DNA of 64,000 nt from Bedellia somnulentella (GCA_963576735.1 OY755170.1:16166875-16230874); one strand, 5' to 3'. Positions 23,401-32,714 are shown, counted from the first letter of the stretch. Notes: generated by a model from the letters alone, not told the origin. Translations and numbers: made by a program.

Positions 23401-24196
23401 CACCACCAATCCGTGATGCGGTTGGCAGGAACACCTTTAGACGTAAACTAAGGGAGTTCTTGCTGGCCCAACAGTTACAATTTATTAATTATAGTATATT
23501 AAATATAGTAGTATCAATTATAGTATTAAATATATTTTGTGTATTTTATTTACTAGCATTATTTACAGTATAATTAGTTCTCCAATTTGAATATGTATTT
23601 TATTTTTCTCGAAAACAAGCTTCGCTTATTTGATAAAGCAATTTATAATTTTTGTATATATACTCGTAGGAATTATAGATATGTATGTAGTGAATAGTAT
23701 GGGTATATATTGTGAGAATAATATATAAATGTATGTATATATATATATTTATATGCATATATATTATTGTTTTTTTATTATTATTTTGTAATTGTTTATT
23801 AAGGTAATACTGCCATTTCTGTTTCGTGAGATGCCTCTGATGTCACTCTGCCATGGTGTTGTCTGAAAATCAGTTCTGTGAGTCAAAAGCTCACAGAAAA
23901 TGCTGAGACAGCACCAATTCGCTGTTCGGGTGGCACGGGAAGTGCAGGACAAATTTTTGCATGTTTTTTATTGATTCTTTTTTTTGTTTTTATATATTTT
24001 TTTTGTTTTATAACTAATTTTTTGTAAATGTTGTTAAAATTAAGCTGTAAATTATATTTTGTATTATGTAACTTGTTCCTCTTGTGCCTACAAATGGCGA
24101 ATAAACGTTTTTCTTTCTTTCTTTCTTTCAAATACGTAATTAAAAAATCAATAGTAAAATTTAATACTTACAAGAGATTAAACTGATATATTTCAT
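17448..24196 (-). CDS. GRP-B: secreted glycine-rich tandem-repeat protein (3 coding exons)
   Basis: Coding exons are 24172-24196 (ATG at 24196), 20453-20505 and 17448-20141, with GTAAGT and GTATGT donors and AG acceptors; about 923 residues and no in-frame stop found. The start MKYISLISC is identical to GRP-A. Exon 3 ends TTQCSPAAAPC and the last exon opens SEPCWWSKN. About 12 units of the 61-residue Gly repeat follow, with the A-type spelling (GGGGLNGFSGVRGLG, STNFVNGGGSSGY). The tail (~90 residues) carries EPVYVPEVCDVKVQEV, which GRP-A has in a slightly shortened form, and ends FCEC. Intron 2 (20506-24171) contains a ~3.5-kb non-LTR retrotransposon in the opposite direction to transcription; intron 3 contains a SINE-A fragment. 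Inferred extracellular structural protein, close paralogue of GRP-A. Confidence 0.85.
17725..19860 (-). repeat. 183-bp tandem repeat array inside GRP-B last exon (about 12 units)
   Basis: TGAGAAACCG recurs from 17874 to 19831, mostly at about 183-bp spacing; the first unit at the 17.9-kb end is shorter. Some units share private variants (GATGCACCACC in three neighbouring units near 19380, 19560 and 19745), showing local unit duplication. Confidence 0.85.
20237..20396 (+). mobile_element. SINE-A fragment (head and centre) in GRP-B intron 3
   Basis: TAGAACACCCGTACG, GAGTTCAAATCCAGGG (B box), CTACACCAATTTGTCTC and GTGACAGTGTATTCGTAC match SINE-A. The A-box start and the GTTAT tail are missing. 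Confidence 0.65.
20621..22102 (+). CDS. Non-LTR retrotransposon endonuclease domain and start of RT region
   Basis: A 493-codon open frame. The apurinic-type endonuclease starts at FALFNAGSL (~residue 22), with conserved INETWLRAG, GTAYRPNWVD and VVLLGDFNIN (the GDFN motif) and a later RH that fits the catalytic histidine. After the endonuclease comes the linker leading to the RT (TKARGLDEINIDMI). The frame then ends abnormally; the expected continuation lies in another frame from about 22060 (FPKAWKTAKITPLPK), so one small indel near 22020-22075 breaks the protein. Confidence 0.8.
   Translation: MFIIVRIIPPFNTMTRIKNMQFALFNAGSLSTGHDELTSIILDLRPDIVAINETWLRAGREDTAPVVPGYRLRHIPRPPGLRSRGGGVGFYLKEGLRVRVFPHPPSTIEQMWLRLTLNGIRLLIGTAYRPNWVDADSFFDAVTETITSCGNYDKVVLLGDFNINISDVKDRNYRSLTQFLTSTNLKQIIDKSTHFTDNSETTIDLICTDAPVLRVDIRHIPELGRHAFVTMQLDMKKPKSVPKRITYRPLTDIDLDVFRGDVTDVNWESIKLLDDVDDMINVFNDNIIRIFDLHAPTKTIVVKEGPKPWLTPTVRLMMRLRDNAHERAKKEKTDLSKNYYKDTKHLVLEAIYNEKRAYFKHAINGCARNPHALWKNLKRTIIPNKRELDLPPHFIDPELINNHFCNVPGSNNVTISDMTFFEFDRFGKESFSLNIVSSDTVAKAINKIKTKARGLDEINIDMILLTLPTTLEILTAIVNRSSLKQIPKSLENG
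22149..23573 (+). CDS. Non-LTR retrotransposon reverse transcriptase domain
   Basis: The open frame continues the element's polyprotein after the frameshift. RT motifs in order are ISILPCTSKIVERVV, LQSGFRKGRSTATAL, LVMLDFSRAFD, GVPQGSILGPLLFILY, and the catalytic YADDVQIY, followed by the C-terminal region (LGLLMDGELRFENHIS, ILSRLNYCDVVY). No stop within it. With one frameshift in the whole coding region, the copy is young but probably not autonomous. Confidence 0.85.
   Translation: MRAISILPCTSKIVERVVCDQLSKYLEENNILPELQSGFRKGRSTATALIDVVDNILNDRENGLSTLLVMLDFSRAFDCLCIPLTLSKLSYYGFDVNTVRWFDSYLSDRKQFVELRRREGGSVASSETVLNRGVPQGSILGPLLFILYTADLVKNIQHSKFHIYADDVQIYLSGQPRNSAITTQKINSDLERIVTWSEKNCLVLNPLKSKFMVFGTKTQIHNTLEVLANHDVAIRDQPIERVEEVRNLGLLMDGELRFENHISSVVSNCFYRLKVLYNIRDYLSVDLRIHLCESLILSRLNYCDVVYEGCILGRTRKLIQRVQNACARYCFRIPPRSHVRPYLDDAKLLNMQARRQLHLATLMFDVVKQESPAYLYKKLQWSNIGYQFKVRAILPMHRTAAFRGSFRFAASKCWNDLPPPIRDAVGRNTFRRKLREFLLAQQLQFINYSILNIVVSIIVLNIFCVFYLLALFTV
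23855..23915 (+). ncRNA. Conserved double stem in the LINE 3' UTR
   Basis: Outer stem GGTGTTGTCT (23855-23864) pairs with AGACAGCACC (23906-23915). Inner stem TTCTGTGAG (23874-23882) pairs with CTCACAGAA (23890-23898) around a 7-nt loop. The related 3' end at 30458-30521 keeps both stems with compensating changes. This is an RNA structural element within the transposon, not a separate gene. Confidence 0.7.
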
Positions 24197-24439
24197 GGTT
24201 GATAACTATTGAACTTAGTTAGCACATCTATTTCCGTTCACACCTTCTTTTATGAGAGCCGTGAAATACTGAAACAGAGAAATTAGCACTTGCACTTATA
24301 TTTTCAAGGATTGTTTTTAAACACTCTTGTATTTTTTACATCCTGACTTATGTTATGTGCATATAATATTAGATGATATGATCGAGCTACTAACGGTGTG
24401 TTTCGTCAAGGGTACGGTGTGACAAATGACATTGTAAAA

Positions 24440-24690
24440 AGATTGAAAACAGAATGTTAAGATGAGAGTAAACTAGAAAAGAAAGACTTATAGCTAATGT
24501 GGATGCTAATGTCGATAGAAGAACGTAGGACGCAATTAAAGGGAAAGTGCTCAAAAAGGCATCGTAAGTGTAAAGAATAAAAGAACATGTATAAAATAAT
24601 TGATGACTGTAGATTATCCTAAGAATCAGAGTTTGCCAGGATCGTACTAAGTGGCGATCGTGTATCTGTCCACCCCAAGTGGAACTAATG
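24440..24690 (+). pseudogene. RTE-like C-terminal fragment in GRP-B intron 1
   Basis: CTAATGTGGATGCTAATGTC, GTAGGACGCAATTAAAGG and GTGGCGATCGTGTATCTG match the fragments in intron 1 of the other GRP genes. Decayed. Confidence 0.6.
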
Positions 24691-24796
24691 GTGTGAGTGA
24701 TATGTTATTATTAATAAAAGATAAATAATACTGTAAAGATTATGCTTGCACAGTATATTTTTAATTCTTACATTAAATATTAAGAAAACGACTTAC

Positions 24797-24857
24797 TCTT
24801 TGTTTCACGCTGTGGCAATGAACTGATGACTGACGCTTCAACATTTTGTGTTATATA
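24797..24857 (-). promoter_or_regulatory. GRP-B promoter and 28-nt non-coding exon 1
   Basis: TATATAA starts at 24857 and lies 33 bp from the A of TCAGT at 24824. A GTAAGT donor (24791-24796) follows a 28-nt exon 24797-24824. The acceptor TTTCTCTGTTTCAG opens exon 2 (24172-24268). The conserved upstream region continues to about 25125. Confidence 0.75.
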
Positions 24858-25125
24858 CTAAACCTCTTTGCTAAACACGCCGTCTGACTCTGAACTTTGT
24901 TTTAAAGTTTTTCCTAATTTAAGATTATTAAACAAAAATATTATCACATTGAAATAAAACATTTATGCTTTAAATAATAATAAGCCCGGAAACAATGTAG
25001 CTTTTTGCATAATATTTTCAAAATAAGTTCATCTAGATTTAAGACTTCTTCCAATAAACCAATAAACTTAATGTTTGTATACGAGACTACTTAATATACA
25101 ACTAGCAGCGAGGGTTTGTTTGATT

Positions 25126-26470
25126 ATTCATCATTATTGACCTAATTGTATATAAGCAGTAAAAATGAAACACTTACCGGCAACATGGTTTAGTAACAAA
25201 ATTAAAGATCTTTTGTAGAAAAAAGGATGTGCCAAGTTTAAATAACAACCATCTGATAAATAAATAAAAATATGCATTGTTCCAAACTCATTGCACTTGG
25301 ATTAATAAGGATGCGCAACGACACCAAATTTATGAAACCGTTGAAAATGGCAATCAAGCTAAAATGCAGAAGTGTCTGAGATCCTTATATGGAAAATCTC
25401 GTCAAGATTCAATGACGAACAACTTAGATCTCATATTACTTAACAGTATTTTTTCTTCCTTTGGTGGTGTAAAAATGGCTGAAACATTAAGTTATATCAC
25501 TGCATTTCAAACACCGCATCAACTTCCCTTTAACTTGTATCATTTTTCCGATTTTGATGTTAAGAAAAACATTATCTAAGCACACGTCAGTGCGCATGCC
25601 AAGTTCCCGCAACAGGCCACGCGCATGACGTGTACTATTTCACGAACAGTTTCGTCAACTTATGACTCCCCTGTAGCTCAGTATATATTGCTAGTACAGA
25701 GATAAAATCTACTACATAATAAAGCAATACGTAAAATTTAATAGATATAGCTACAGTAGATTACGAAATATGACCAGTGAAAATGGCTAATTCTGGCACT
25801 GACTCAATGACTGACTCACTAACAGGTAATCAAAACCTCTAGGCCACTTCCAATTGTTTTAGCGTTATGAAATTTGGCGTTTAGGTAATCGTAATGATAA
25901 AAGTAATGGAAATATTCAAAAATTTAAATTGGTCAAGTGCGAGTCAGGTTTTAGTCTAAATTATGTATAATATAACTAAGACTAACTAAGACCTAAAAAT
26001 GTGAAAACTGGAATGGGGATAGTCGTAAACATTACAAAAGTAAAGCAAAAATTTGAATATTGGAATTTGGTCAAGTGCGAGTCAGGTTATAGTCGTTATT
26101 TATTTATTTATTTGGAAGACTTACAGCTAAATAATAACAATATAAGTAACAGTACATAACATCGATGCCAATTAAAAGTCTTCACCAGTAGTTTATATAA
26201 ACGAAAAAATATAATAAAATAATTCATAAAATTGTTGGTCATACAGTAAGACCTATAAATCAGAAATTTGGATACGTTGTAGTCGTTAGCATTAAAGTAA
26301 AGGAACAATTCCATGAAAAAACGTATTGAAATCCACCAAAAACAAAACTATTAACACATCCGTACAACTAGCCGATTGGAAATTGGCCCCCTTTTTAACA
26401 GTTATGTTTTTGGTGGGATGTCTAAAACAAATAGAAAAAAAATAAAAAAATAAACTTATTTACTTTTCTT
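25126..26470. other. No gene seen; A/B upstream homology to ~25480, then unclassified
   Basis: 25250-25480 matches the GRP-A upstream flank at 12770-12960. 25840-26110 contains a repeated phrase GGTCAAGTGCGAGTCAGGTT (25932 and about 26072), typical of dispersed repeat debris. No credible coding frame. Confidence 0.4.
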
Positions 26471-26479
26471 TTCGAAAGT

Positions 26480-26830
26480 TCTTGAATGACTGGTTAATAG
26501 ACAACTAAGTAACTTCCTCACTAAAAATGATCTTCTTAATCGGTTTTAATCTGGTTTCCGTCCTTCTCAAAGCACTGTTACAACTCTAGTCAAAATTACT
26601 GACGACATCCGTTTTGGGATGGATTAGCGTCCGCTGACTGGAAAGTCATGATTGCTTGATTTTGGTATTGTCTTCAACATAGTTAACATCTAAGTATATA
26701 TCTCCAACGATAATTGACTGGTTTCTTAGTTATCTACGACGGCAGCACATTTGCATCAAGGAGACTTTTATCTCTGGCGTAAGTTAACTGCAGATGTTCC
26801 ACAAGGGAAAGAGTAGTAATTCCAAAATAA
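26480..26830 (+). pseudogene. Heavily decayed non-LTR reverse transcriptase fragment
   Basis: The plus-strand translation shows SGFRPSQSTVTTLVKITDDI, then a degraded LLDF block and ADVPQG, in the order of RT motifs of Jockey-type elements, with several stops and frame changes. It is older than the other LINE copies here. Confidence 0.6.
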
Positions 26831-27323
26831 ACCAAATGGGGTAAGCTAAATAATACCATTTAAAAAAACAATCAATTAAGTCGGTATTTGGAAAATTATT
26901 ATTTGAGCTATTATTAGGCCTAAAACCTAAAACCTAGGCTTAATTATAGAAAGCACCTTATCTAGAGTCCCACAGTTAGAGATGGTAAGCCGAAAGATGT
27001 TTGCTTCAGCGGGATCCCTCTGGAGACTGCGCAGATTTCTTCCTACTGCTATTAAAACTGCGTGATTGGGCAATCACTTCTCCGTTGGGTATGATGTTGA
27101 TATTCTTTTGGGTGTAGATATTATTTAAGATATGTTAAATTCATAAAAAATAAAACAAGAATCGGGTCCCTATTCACGTGATTCAAAATTAGGTTAGATA
27201 GTTTCGGGTCCTATTTTCAAGCACAATGTTGTCTAAAATAGATTACGTAAAATGTATTTTTTCACAATTTGATTTGAAACAGTTCTGAGAAATAGAAGAT
27301 ATTTCGAGTTTCTTGAAAGATAA

Positions 27324-27693
27324 GCCGTGATAGCCCAGTGGGTAGAACACTCGGTTATCGTGCAAACGACTAGTGTTCAAATCCTGGGTCGGGCCTACAC
27401 CAATTTGTCTTTTCTAAAGACATATGTGTGGTTAATTTATCATGGTTGTTAACGGTGAGGGAAAACATCGTGAGGAAACCCACATGGCTGAGTTGTGCTT
27501 ATTCATGTGACAGTGTATTCGTACAAAACGGCGATAGGCCTGCCCCCTATCACGTGAGTACACTTTCCATGCAAAACGTGGGTACTCTGAACACCAGGTG
27601 ACAAAGTCACGTGATGTTCAGAAGTATTAGTACCTCTGCCAACCCCTTCGGGGATATTCGGCGTGAACGTTTATGTTATGTTTATGTTATGTT
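27324..27693 (+). mobile_element. SINE-A full-length copy, left arm of inverted pair
   Basis: The tRNA-like head has an A box in GATAGCCCAGTGGGTAG and a B box in GTGTTCAAATCC, followed by the body (GTGTGGTTAATTTATCATGG, GGCGATAGGCCTGCCCCC, CCAACCCCTTCGGGG) and a GTTATGTTTATGTTAT tail. It pairs with the inverted copy at 27769-28144. Confidence 0.8.
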
Positions 27694-27768
27694 GAAAGAT
27701 TAAAAAAGGATATATGAGTCTTTGTAATTGGAAACCACAAAAAGAACTAATAAAGATCCATATATCGT

Positions 27769-28144
27769 TATAACATAACATACATAACATAAACGTTCAC
27801 GCCGAATATCCCCGAAGGGGTTGGCAGAGGTACTAATACTTCTGAACATCACGTGACTTGACTTTGTCACCTGGTGTTCAGAGTACCCACGTTTTGCATG
27901 GACAGTGTACTCACGTGATAGGGGGCAGGCCTATCGCCGTTTTGTACGAATACACTGTCACATGACTAAGTACAACTCAGCCATGTGGGTTTCCTCACGA
28001 TGTTTTCCCTCACCGTTAACAACCATGATAAATTAACCACACATATGTCTTTAGAAAAGACAAATTGGTGTAGGCCCGACCCAGGATTTGAACACTAGTC
28101 GTTTGCACGATAACCGAGTGTTCTACCCACTGGGCTATCACGGT
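27769..28144 (-). mobile_element. SINE-A full-length copy, right arm of inverted pair
   Basis: The reverse complement of 27324-27693 with few differences, including the same private head sequence (ACTCGGTTATCGTGC). The two arms are separated by about 75 bp and could form a very long hairpin. Confidence 0.8.
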
Positions 28145-28439
28145 TGTTATCGTTATAAATCCGTTAAAATAATCAGCTGATTTTTACTTTATAAAAGACT
28201 TTCTATGCGAGCAAACCAAACGCTAGTTTGACATAATTAAACTAAATTGGCCATCACAAAAAACCAATCACATAACGTGAGAAGAAAAATCTTCACCAGA
28301 CAATTATTCCTGGGAATAACGAGGGAAGATTTATAGCTCTACGGACACGGTCAAGTGCGCGTTGGGTCCTTGTCGTTTAAAAAATCTTGAACACTGTAGT
28401 AAGATTTCTTTAAAAGCATTGCTTTAAATGCCTTATTAA

Positions 28440-29043
28440 CCCTCGGCGTGCCTGGTAGAAAAAAGTTACATGGCGTGCCTGGTGGGTCGGTGAGACCCTA
28501 AATTTAAATATTTTTTTTCTCGTACAAATTGATATCAATGTAGTATATTTTTTGATTTTATAATAAAAATAAACATGTTTTTTGGGGTTTTAAATAAAAT
28601 ATGTGTTCGAATTAATACAATTTTCAAAAGATTTTTTAATTAAACTTTTACCTTGTTTTTTAACGTAGAATTAAACATCTTATGTTCATAAACATGCAAA
28701 ATCAACTAAAACTAAAGAAATCACAATCAGACTTTGGGGATCATAATGAACATACGTTATCTCATATTTTAAGCTAAAATAATTAGTCTTCTTCATTTCC
28801 GACATCATTTTTAGGAACATAGCAATTTCCACACTGGAAAATTGCATGTTCTATCACTTTGATGATCACATGATCCTTTCACTACTGGAGCAGGCCCCGG
28901 ACTGAGGTAGCGGGCGGAGGGCGACAATCAGTTCACTACGGTCAGCTACTGAGAGCGGTTGCGCGCGAATTTCAAATTACAATGAATTATAACGGTTTAT
29001 CGGCTGCGGTGGGTCTCACAGACCCAACCAGGCATGCCGAGGG
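28440..29043. mobile_element. Non-autonomous piggyBac-like element with TTAA target duplication
   Basis: The left end CCCTCGGCGTGCCTGGT and right end ACCAGGCATGCCGAGGG are inverted repeats with one mismatch. Each is flanked directly by TTAA (28436-28439 and 29044-29047). A second inverted motif, GGGTCGGTGAGACCC (left) against GGGTCTCACAGACCC (right), lies just inside. 604 bp with no transposase frame. TTAA duplication is the hallmark of piggyBac insertion. Confidence 0.75.
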
Positions 29044-29050
29044 TTAAAAG

Positions 29051-29370
29051 ATGCCACAGGCAATTCCAATATATCAGAAGGAAGTTGGAAGACGGTATCG
29101 CTGCACCACATGGAAACAAGACCGATACATTCAAATCACAGCTCGAAGAGCTCCAAAAGTAACCGTAATGATGTTAACCGTGAGGCTTCATCGCTCTTCA
29201 GGGAGCTTAATTAGCCAAACAGTCAGAAACCGCTTTCATGAAGTAAACTTTCATTCCCGAAGACCGCTACGGGTACCACCTATAGCAATGTACAATCGTA
29301 GGATTCGATATCAATGGGCTCTTGAACACAGAAATTGAACAGAAGAAGAATTTGATGAATCCTTAAAGAA
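29051..29370 (+). pseudogene. Tc1-like transposase N-terminal fragment
   Basis: The frame reads RCTTWKQDRYIQITARRAP, then LISQTVRNRFHEVNFHSRRP and RRIRYQWALEHRN. This is the pattern of the Tc1 DNA-binding domain up to the start of the catalytic region, where it stops. The piggyBac-like element abuts its left end, which may have removed the upstream part. Confidence 0.6.
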
Positions 29371-29589
29371 AATTTTAATTAATATCAATAATATCAGGAG
29401 AAAAGTTATTGAAAAATATATGTTGATCCCTAGACACTTTTGATGTGTGTATAAATATGGCTATTTATGGGGTATGCTCCGCTGTTACACCGCGCTGTTC
29501 ACCCAGTGTAACTGCGGAGCATTTTTTTTCTTCGCAGTTACACCAACGTCTTTTTGACATGAAACTAACAGCTCCACCGATATACGAGT

Positions 29590-29960
29590 ATGATCATAAA
29601 CGAAACATATCGTGGACTCAATACCGTATTTGGACTTTCAGTCTCCTGCAACTCATTTACCTTTGATGTAATTAACACGTAATCGTTAGCGTATAGGAGG
29701 CTTTTAATAATGAACCCTCTCATTCTCAGTCCATAATCACTCTGGAAGTTCTTTCAATAAACAAATTGAAGAGCCACGGAGGAGCCACACAAACCTGTCG
29801 TACAGCCCTAGAGATCTCGAACCAGTCCGTGTCTTCTTCGTTTACTCTCACACAAACATAACTAAAAATTAAAAAACAATTCCCATATAAGGTGAAAATC
29901 GCGGGGCGCTTTGTGCTATATTTTTCGTCTTTCGAGCAACCCACACTTTTTCATGATTTT
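29590..29960 (-). pseudogene. RTE-like reverse transcriptase fragment (paralogue of 45544-46030)
   Basis: The minus-strand frame 29726-29944 carries NEEDTDWFEISRAVRQVCV and PWLFNLFIERTS, an RT region. The same piece occurs in the GRP-D flank at 45730-46030, so it belongs to the C/D duplication unit. Confidence 0.6.
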
Positions 29961-29961
29961 C

Positions 29962-30152
29962 CCCACTTTTTACCCACGGGTGTCGTAAGAAGCGACTAAG
30001 GGTATTAGGCTTTTAAATATTGGTATTTGGGCGATGCGATACTTTATTTCTACCATCTTATCCCCTATCAACTTCCAAATGTGGCTGAGGAGTATCTAGC
30101 TCTGAAGCTCTGGCTTTTTGGGATTTATAGCCGTGAGTATATGTATGTATGT
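29962..30152 (+). repeat. SINE-B copy, 3' two thirds
   Basis: GGTGTCGTAAGAAGCGACTA, GGGCGATGCGATAC, GTGGCTGAGGAG and a GTATATGTATGTATG end. The paralogous copy is at 46030-46208. Confidence 0.65.
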
Positions 30153-30411
30153 AATATGAACATGCTATCAACACTACAAATAAAAAATAGCACCGCTTCC
30201 AAAAACGTGTGTGTGTGTCTTACACAATATATGATGGCAGCACAAATTACGTAGTGGGATAAAAGTATGAATACTTTATTTTGAGACTTTATCTAATTAT
30301 AATGGAATTTAAGAATTAGCTCTTCACTTACACAGGAGTGAAGCATCGTCTTTCTTCGCCTAGTATCATCTTATTTGCCTTTATGGGGTGCACACCCCTG
30401 AGATACTATAT

Positions 30412-30745
30412 TTCCAAATGTCGGTTGCTTATATTTCAGATTGTCGGTTCCAAATTCGGTGCTGACTGAAAATCAGTGTTGTGAGTTCTCAGAGCTCACA
30501 ACGTTATGCTGAGTCAGCACCGTTTCGCTGTGCAGAGACCTTTGTAAATGGTCAACTTATGTTGTTATTTTTAAAAAAAAAGTTTTTTATTTTCTATCTT
30601 TGTCTTCTTCTATCTTTTTTCATGTTTTTTTTTCCAATGTTGTTTTTGTCAAAGCTTTTTTTTTTATTTTTATGTTTAACTGTATGTCTCTTGCTCATCT
30701 GTGCAGCGAATAAATGTCTCTCTTTCTTTCTTTCTCTTTCTTTCA
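30412..30745 (+). mobile_element. 5'-truncated LINE 3' end, insertion with paralogous empty site
   Basis: Carries the double hairpin (30458-30521), a T-rich 3' UTR and a (TTCT)n tail like the element at 20600-24129, but no coding region. The GRP-D flank reads straight through (GAGATACTTTATTTTCAATT at about 46484), giving the empty site. Confidence 0.7.
30458..30521 (+). ncRNA. Double stem in the LINE 3' end, covarying with 23855-23915
   Basis: Outer stem GGTGCTGACT (30458-30467) with AGTCAGCACC (30512-30521). Inner stem GTTGTGAG (30478-30485) with CTCACAAC (30495-30502). Relative to the copy at 23.9 kb both stems are maintained by paired substitutions. Confidence 0.7.
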
Positions 30746-30956
30746 ATTGTCTTACCAAATATATAGTATGGCTATTCATTATAGGTTCATTATACACACC
30801 TGTACTAACACACTAACAATTTACTTGTGCATTTTATTAATACAAATAAGAATAATCAAAACCTAATGTAATGTAAAGAAGTAGAGTTCTCAACCGGTAT
30901 ATTTAACTATTATCCTGTGTCTTACATTACTTCTTACCATATGGGATCCTCTTATA

Positions 30957-32247
30957 CGAGGGCTGCTATTTATGTATCCGGAACTGGCCACTTACAGAAC
31001 AATAATTTAAAAAGTAATTACATCATTTAAAAATAGAACTCTTTAGCTTTAGAATACATTTATTTTTATGTGACTGTCAATTGTTTTCACATCGTAGCGT
31101 CATTTTGAAAATTGCGTGTCTTCACCACCATGGATTTAACTCGTGAACATTTTCGTGCCATGATTTTTTACGATTTTCGGCGTGGTCTAACTCAAAAACA
31201 GTGCATCGATCAGCTTACTTCAACTTTTGGGGATGAAGCACCCTCAAAGACCACTGTGTATCACTGGTTTAGCGAGTTTAATCGTGGACGATCTAAGCTT
31301 ACTGATGAAATTAAAGAAGGTCGCCCTAAAACGGTCGTTGTACCTCAAAACATCGATGCTGTCCGGGAACTAATAACTCAAGATCGTCATGTTACATATC
31401 GTGAGATAGAGGCATCTCTGGGCATTAGTATGACGAGCATACATAAGATACTTCATGAACATTTAGCTGTAAAAAAAATTTGCTCCCGTTGGATTCCGCA
31501 CAACTTGAGTATTGATCAAAAACAGGCTCGTGTCGATTGGTGCAAAGAAATGTTAAAAAAATACAACCGTGGTGCGTCAAAAGCTGTTTATAATATCTAC
31601 ACAGGTGACGAATCTTGGATCTACGCTTACGACCCCGAAACTAAGCAGCAGTCCACGGTGTGGGTGTTCCAAGATGAGCCGAACCCAACAAAAGTTATTC
31701 GTGCAAAAAGCACATTGAAGCAAATGGTCGCTTGTTTTTTTGGTATAAATGGCCATGTAGCTACAGTGCCTTTAGAGAATCGTAAAACTGTTAATTCGGA
31801 GTGGTATACGACCATTTGTTTGCCGGAAGTCTTTGAACAAATAAGAAAGACTAACCGACAACGTAGAATCATTCTGCATCACGACAATGCTAGCTGTCAC
31901 AGGTCGGCCGTCACAACTCAGTTTTTAGAAGCTCAAAAGATCGAATTGACAGGTCATCCGCCGTACAGCCCTGATTTGGCACCCAATGATTTTTATTTAT
32001 TTCCAAATGTGAAGAAAAAATTACGTGGTCAACGTTTTTCGAGCCGCGAAGAGGCAGTCGATGCGTTCAAAATGCACGTTTTGGAGATACCTCAGTCTGA
32101 GTGGAAAAAGTGCTATGAAAATTGGTTTCAACGCATGCAAAAGTGTATAGATCTGAGCGGCGAATATTTTGAGAAGCAATAAAACCATATTAATTGATAT
32201 ATGTTTGTTTCTTTTTTTTATTCCGGATACATAAATAGCAGCCCTCG
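30957..32247 (+). mobile_element. Intact mariner element
   Basis: Perfect 27-bp terminal inverted repeats (30957-30983 and 32221-32247, beginning CGAGGGCTGCTATTTATG) flanked by TA on both sides. 1291 bp, the usual mariner size. The paralogous DNA near GRP-D is uninterrupted at the corresponding TA (46708-46714). Confidence 0.92.
31130..32182 (+). CDS. mariner transposase, full length
   Basis: Cut-and-paste DNA transposase. The likely start is ATG at 31130 (MDLTREHFRAMIFYDFRRGL), giving 350 residues, the normal size; an upstream in-frame ATG at 31112 would add six. N-terminal paired helix-turn-helix DNA-binding region (TQKQCIDQL, GRPKTV), the WIPHNL linker, then the catalytic domain with GDESW, HHDNASCH and PPYSPDLAPNDFYLF. 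Counting from the upstream ATG, the aspartates fall at 166, 258 and 293, the D,D34D spacing of mariner. No stop or frameshift, and both inverted repeats are perfect, so it may be active or recently active. Confidence 0.92.
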   Translation: MDLTREHFRAMIFYDFRRGLTQKQCIDQLTSTFGDEAPSKTTVYHWFSEFNRGRSKLTDEIKEGRPKTVVVPQNIDAVRELITQDRHVTYREIEASLGISMTSIHKILHEHLAVKKICSRWIPHNLSIDQKQARVDWCKEMLKKYNRGASKAVYNIYTGDESWIYAYDPETKQQSTVWVFQDEPNPTKVIRAKSTLKQMVACFFGINGHVATVPLENRKTVNSEWYTTICLPEVFEQIRKTNRQRRIILHHDNASCHRSAVTTQFLEAQKIELTGHPPYSPDLAPNDFYLFPNVKKKLRGQRFSSREEAVDAFKMHVLEIPQSEWKKCYENWFQRMQKCIDLSGEYFEKQ

Positions 32248-32249
32248 TA

Positions 32250-32700
32250 TATATTTTTTCATTTCTTAATGATTTTGTTTTGTGTTTTTTTGTCATTCGA
32301 ATTAATATAGTATCATTTTATTTAAACATTAAATTTTAATTGAAGCATAGATTCCATCATAATTTATTATTAAATTAGTTTCCCAAAATACAGGCTGAGC
32401 CTAGTTTTGGAAACTCTCGAAATTGAGGAAGCTGTTAATCTTCTAATAAATATAGTTTTTACTGTTTTTAACCACAGAATTTACACGCCTTAATTGGTTA
32501 TTTTTACCATACTGTTGTCAGCAAATTAACAACAATTTTAAATACGTATTATATTCTTACTCAGGGTGATTCCTGAAATAAGCTTTTGTTATGATAACAA
32601 AGTCAGTGACAAGTCAGTCGTTAGACTGACAGCACCAACAGGCCATAGGGAATATGGGTGTACAGGAATGGTGTCAGTTCTCTGACATTCATGATTTAAT
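32250..32700. other. No gene; C/D shared flank downstream of GRP-C
   Basis: 32249-32370 continues the match to 46715-46830. From 32378 (GTTTCCCAAAATACAGGC) it matches 48250 onward. In GRP-D these two parts are separated by the 46833-48243 insertion. Confidence 0.55.
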
Positions 32701-32714
32701 GTTTCTGTCCTTGC

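Larger units (their letters stand above)
20600..24129 (+). mobile_element. Non-LTR retrotransposon, nearly complete, in GRP-B intron 2
   Basis: Encodes endonuclease and reverse transcriptase in two frames separated by a single frameshift, then a ~550-bp 3' UTR with a conserved double hairpin (23855-23915) and a (TTCT)n tail ending near 24129. Flanking intron sequence on the right rejoins the pattern seen in GRP-A next to the donor. Sense is opposite to GRP-B. The endonuclease-RT layout and motifs fit the CR1/Jockey group; I cannot place it more finely. No ORF1 (gag-like) frame is present, so it is probably 5'-truncated. Confidence 0.8.

Noticed and set aside
5693..24857. Lepidopteran chorion gene pair
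   Set aside because: Chorion genes are usually divergently paired with two exons and different Gly/Tyr/Cys repeats; these are tandem, mostly four-exon genes with unrelated tails.
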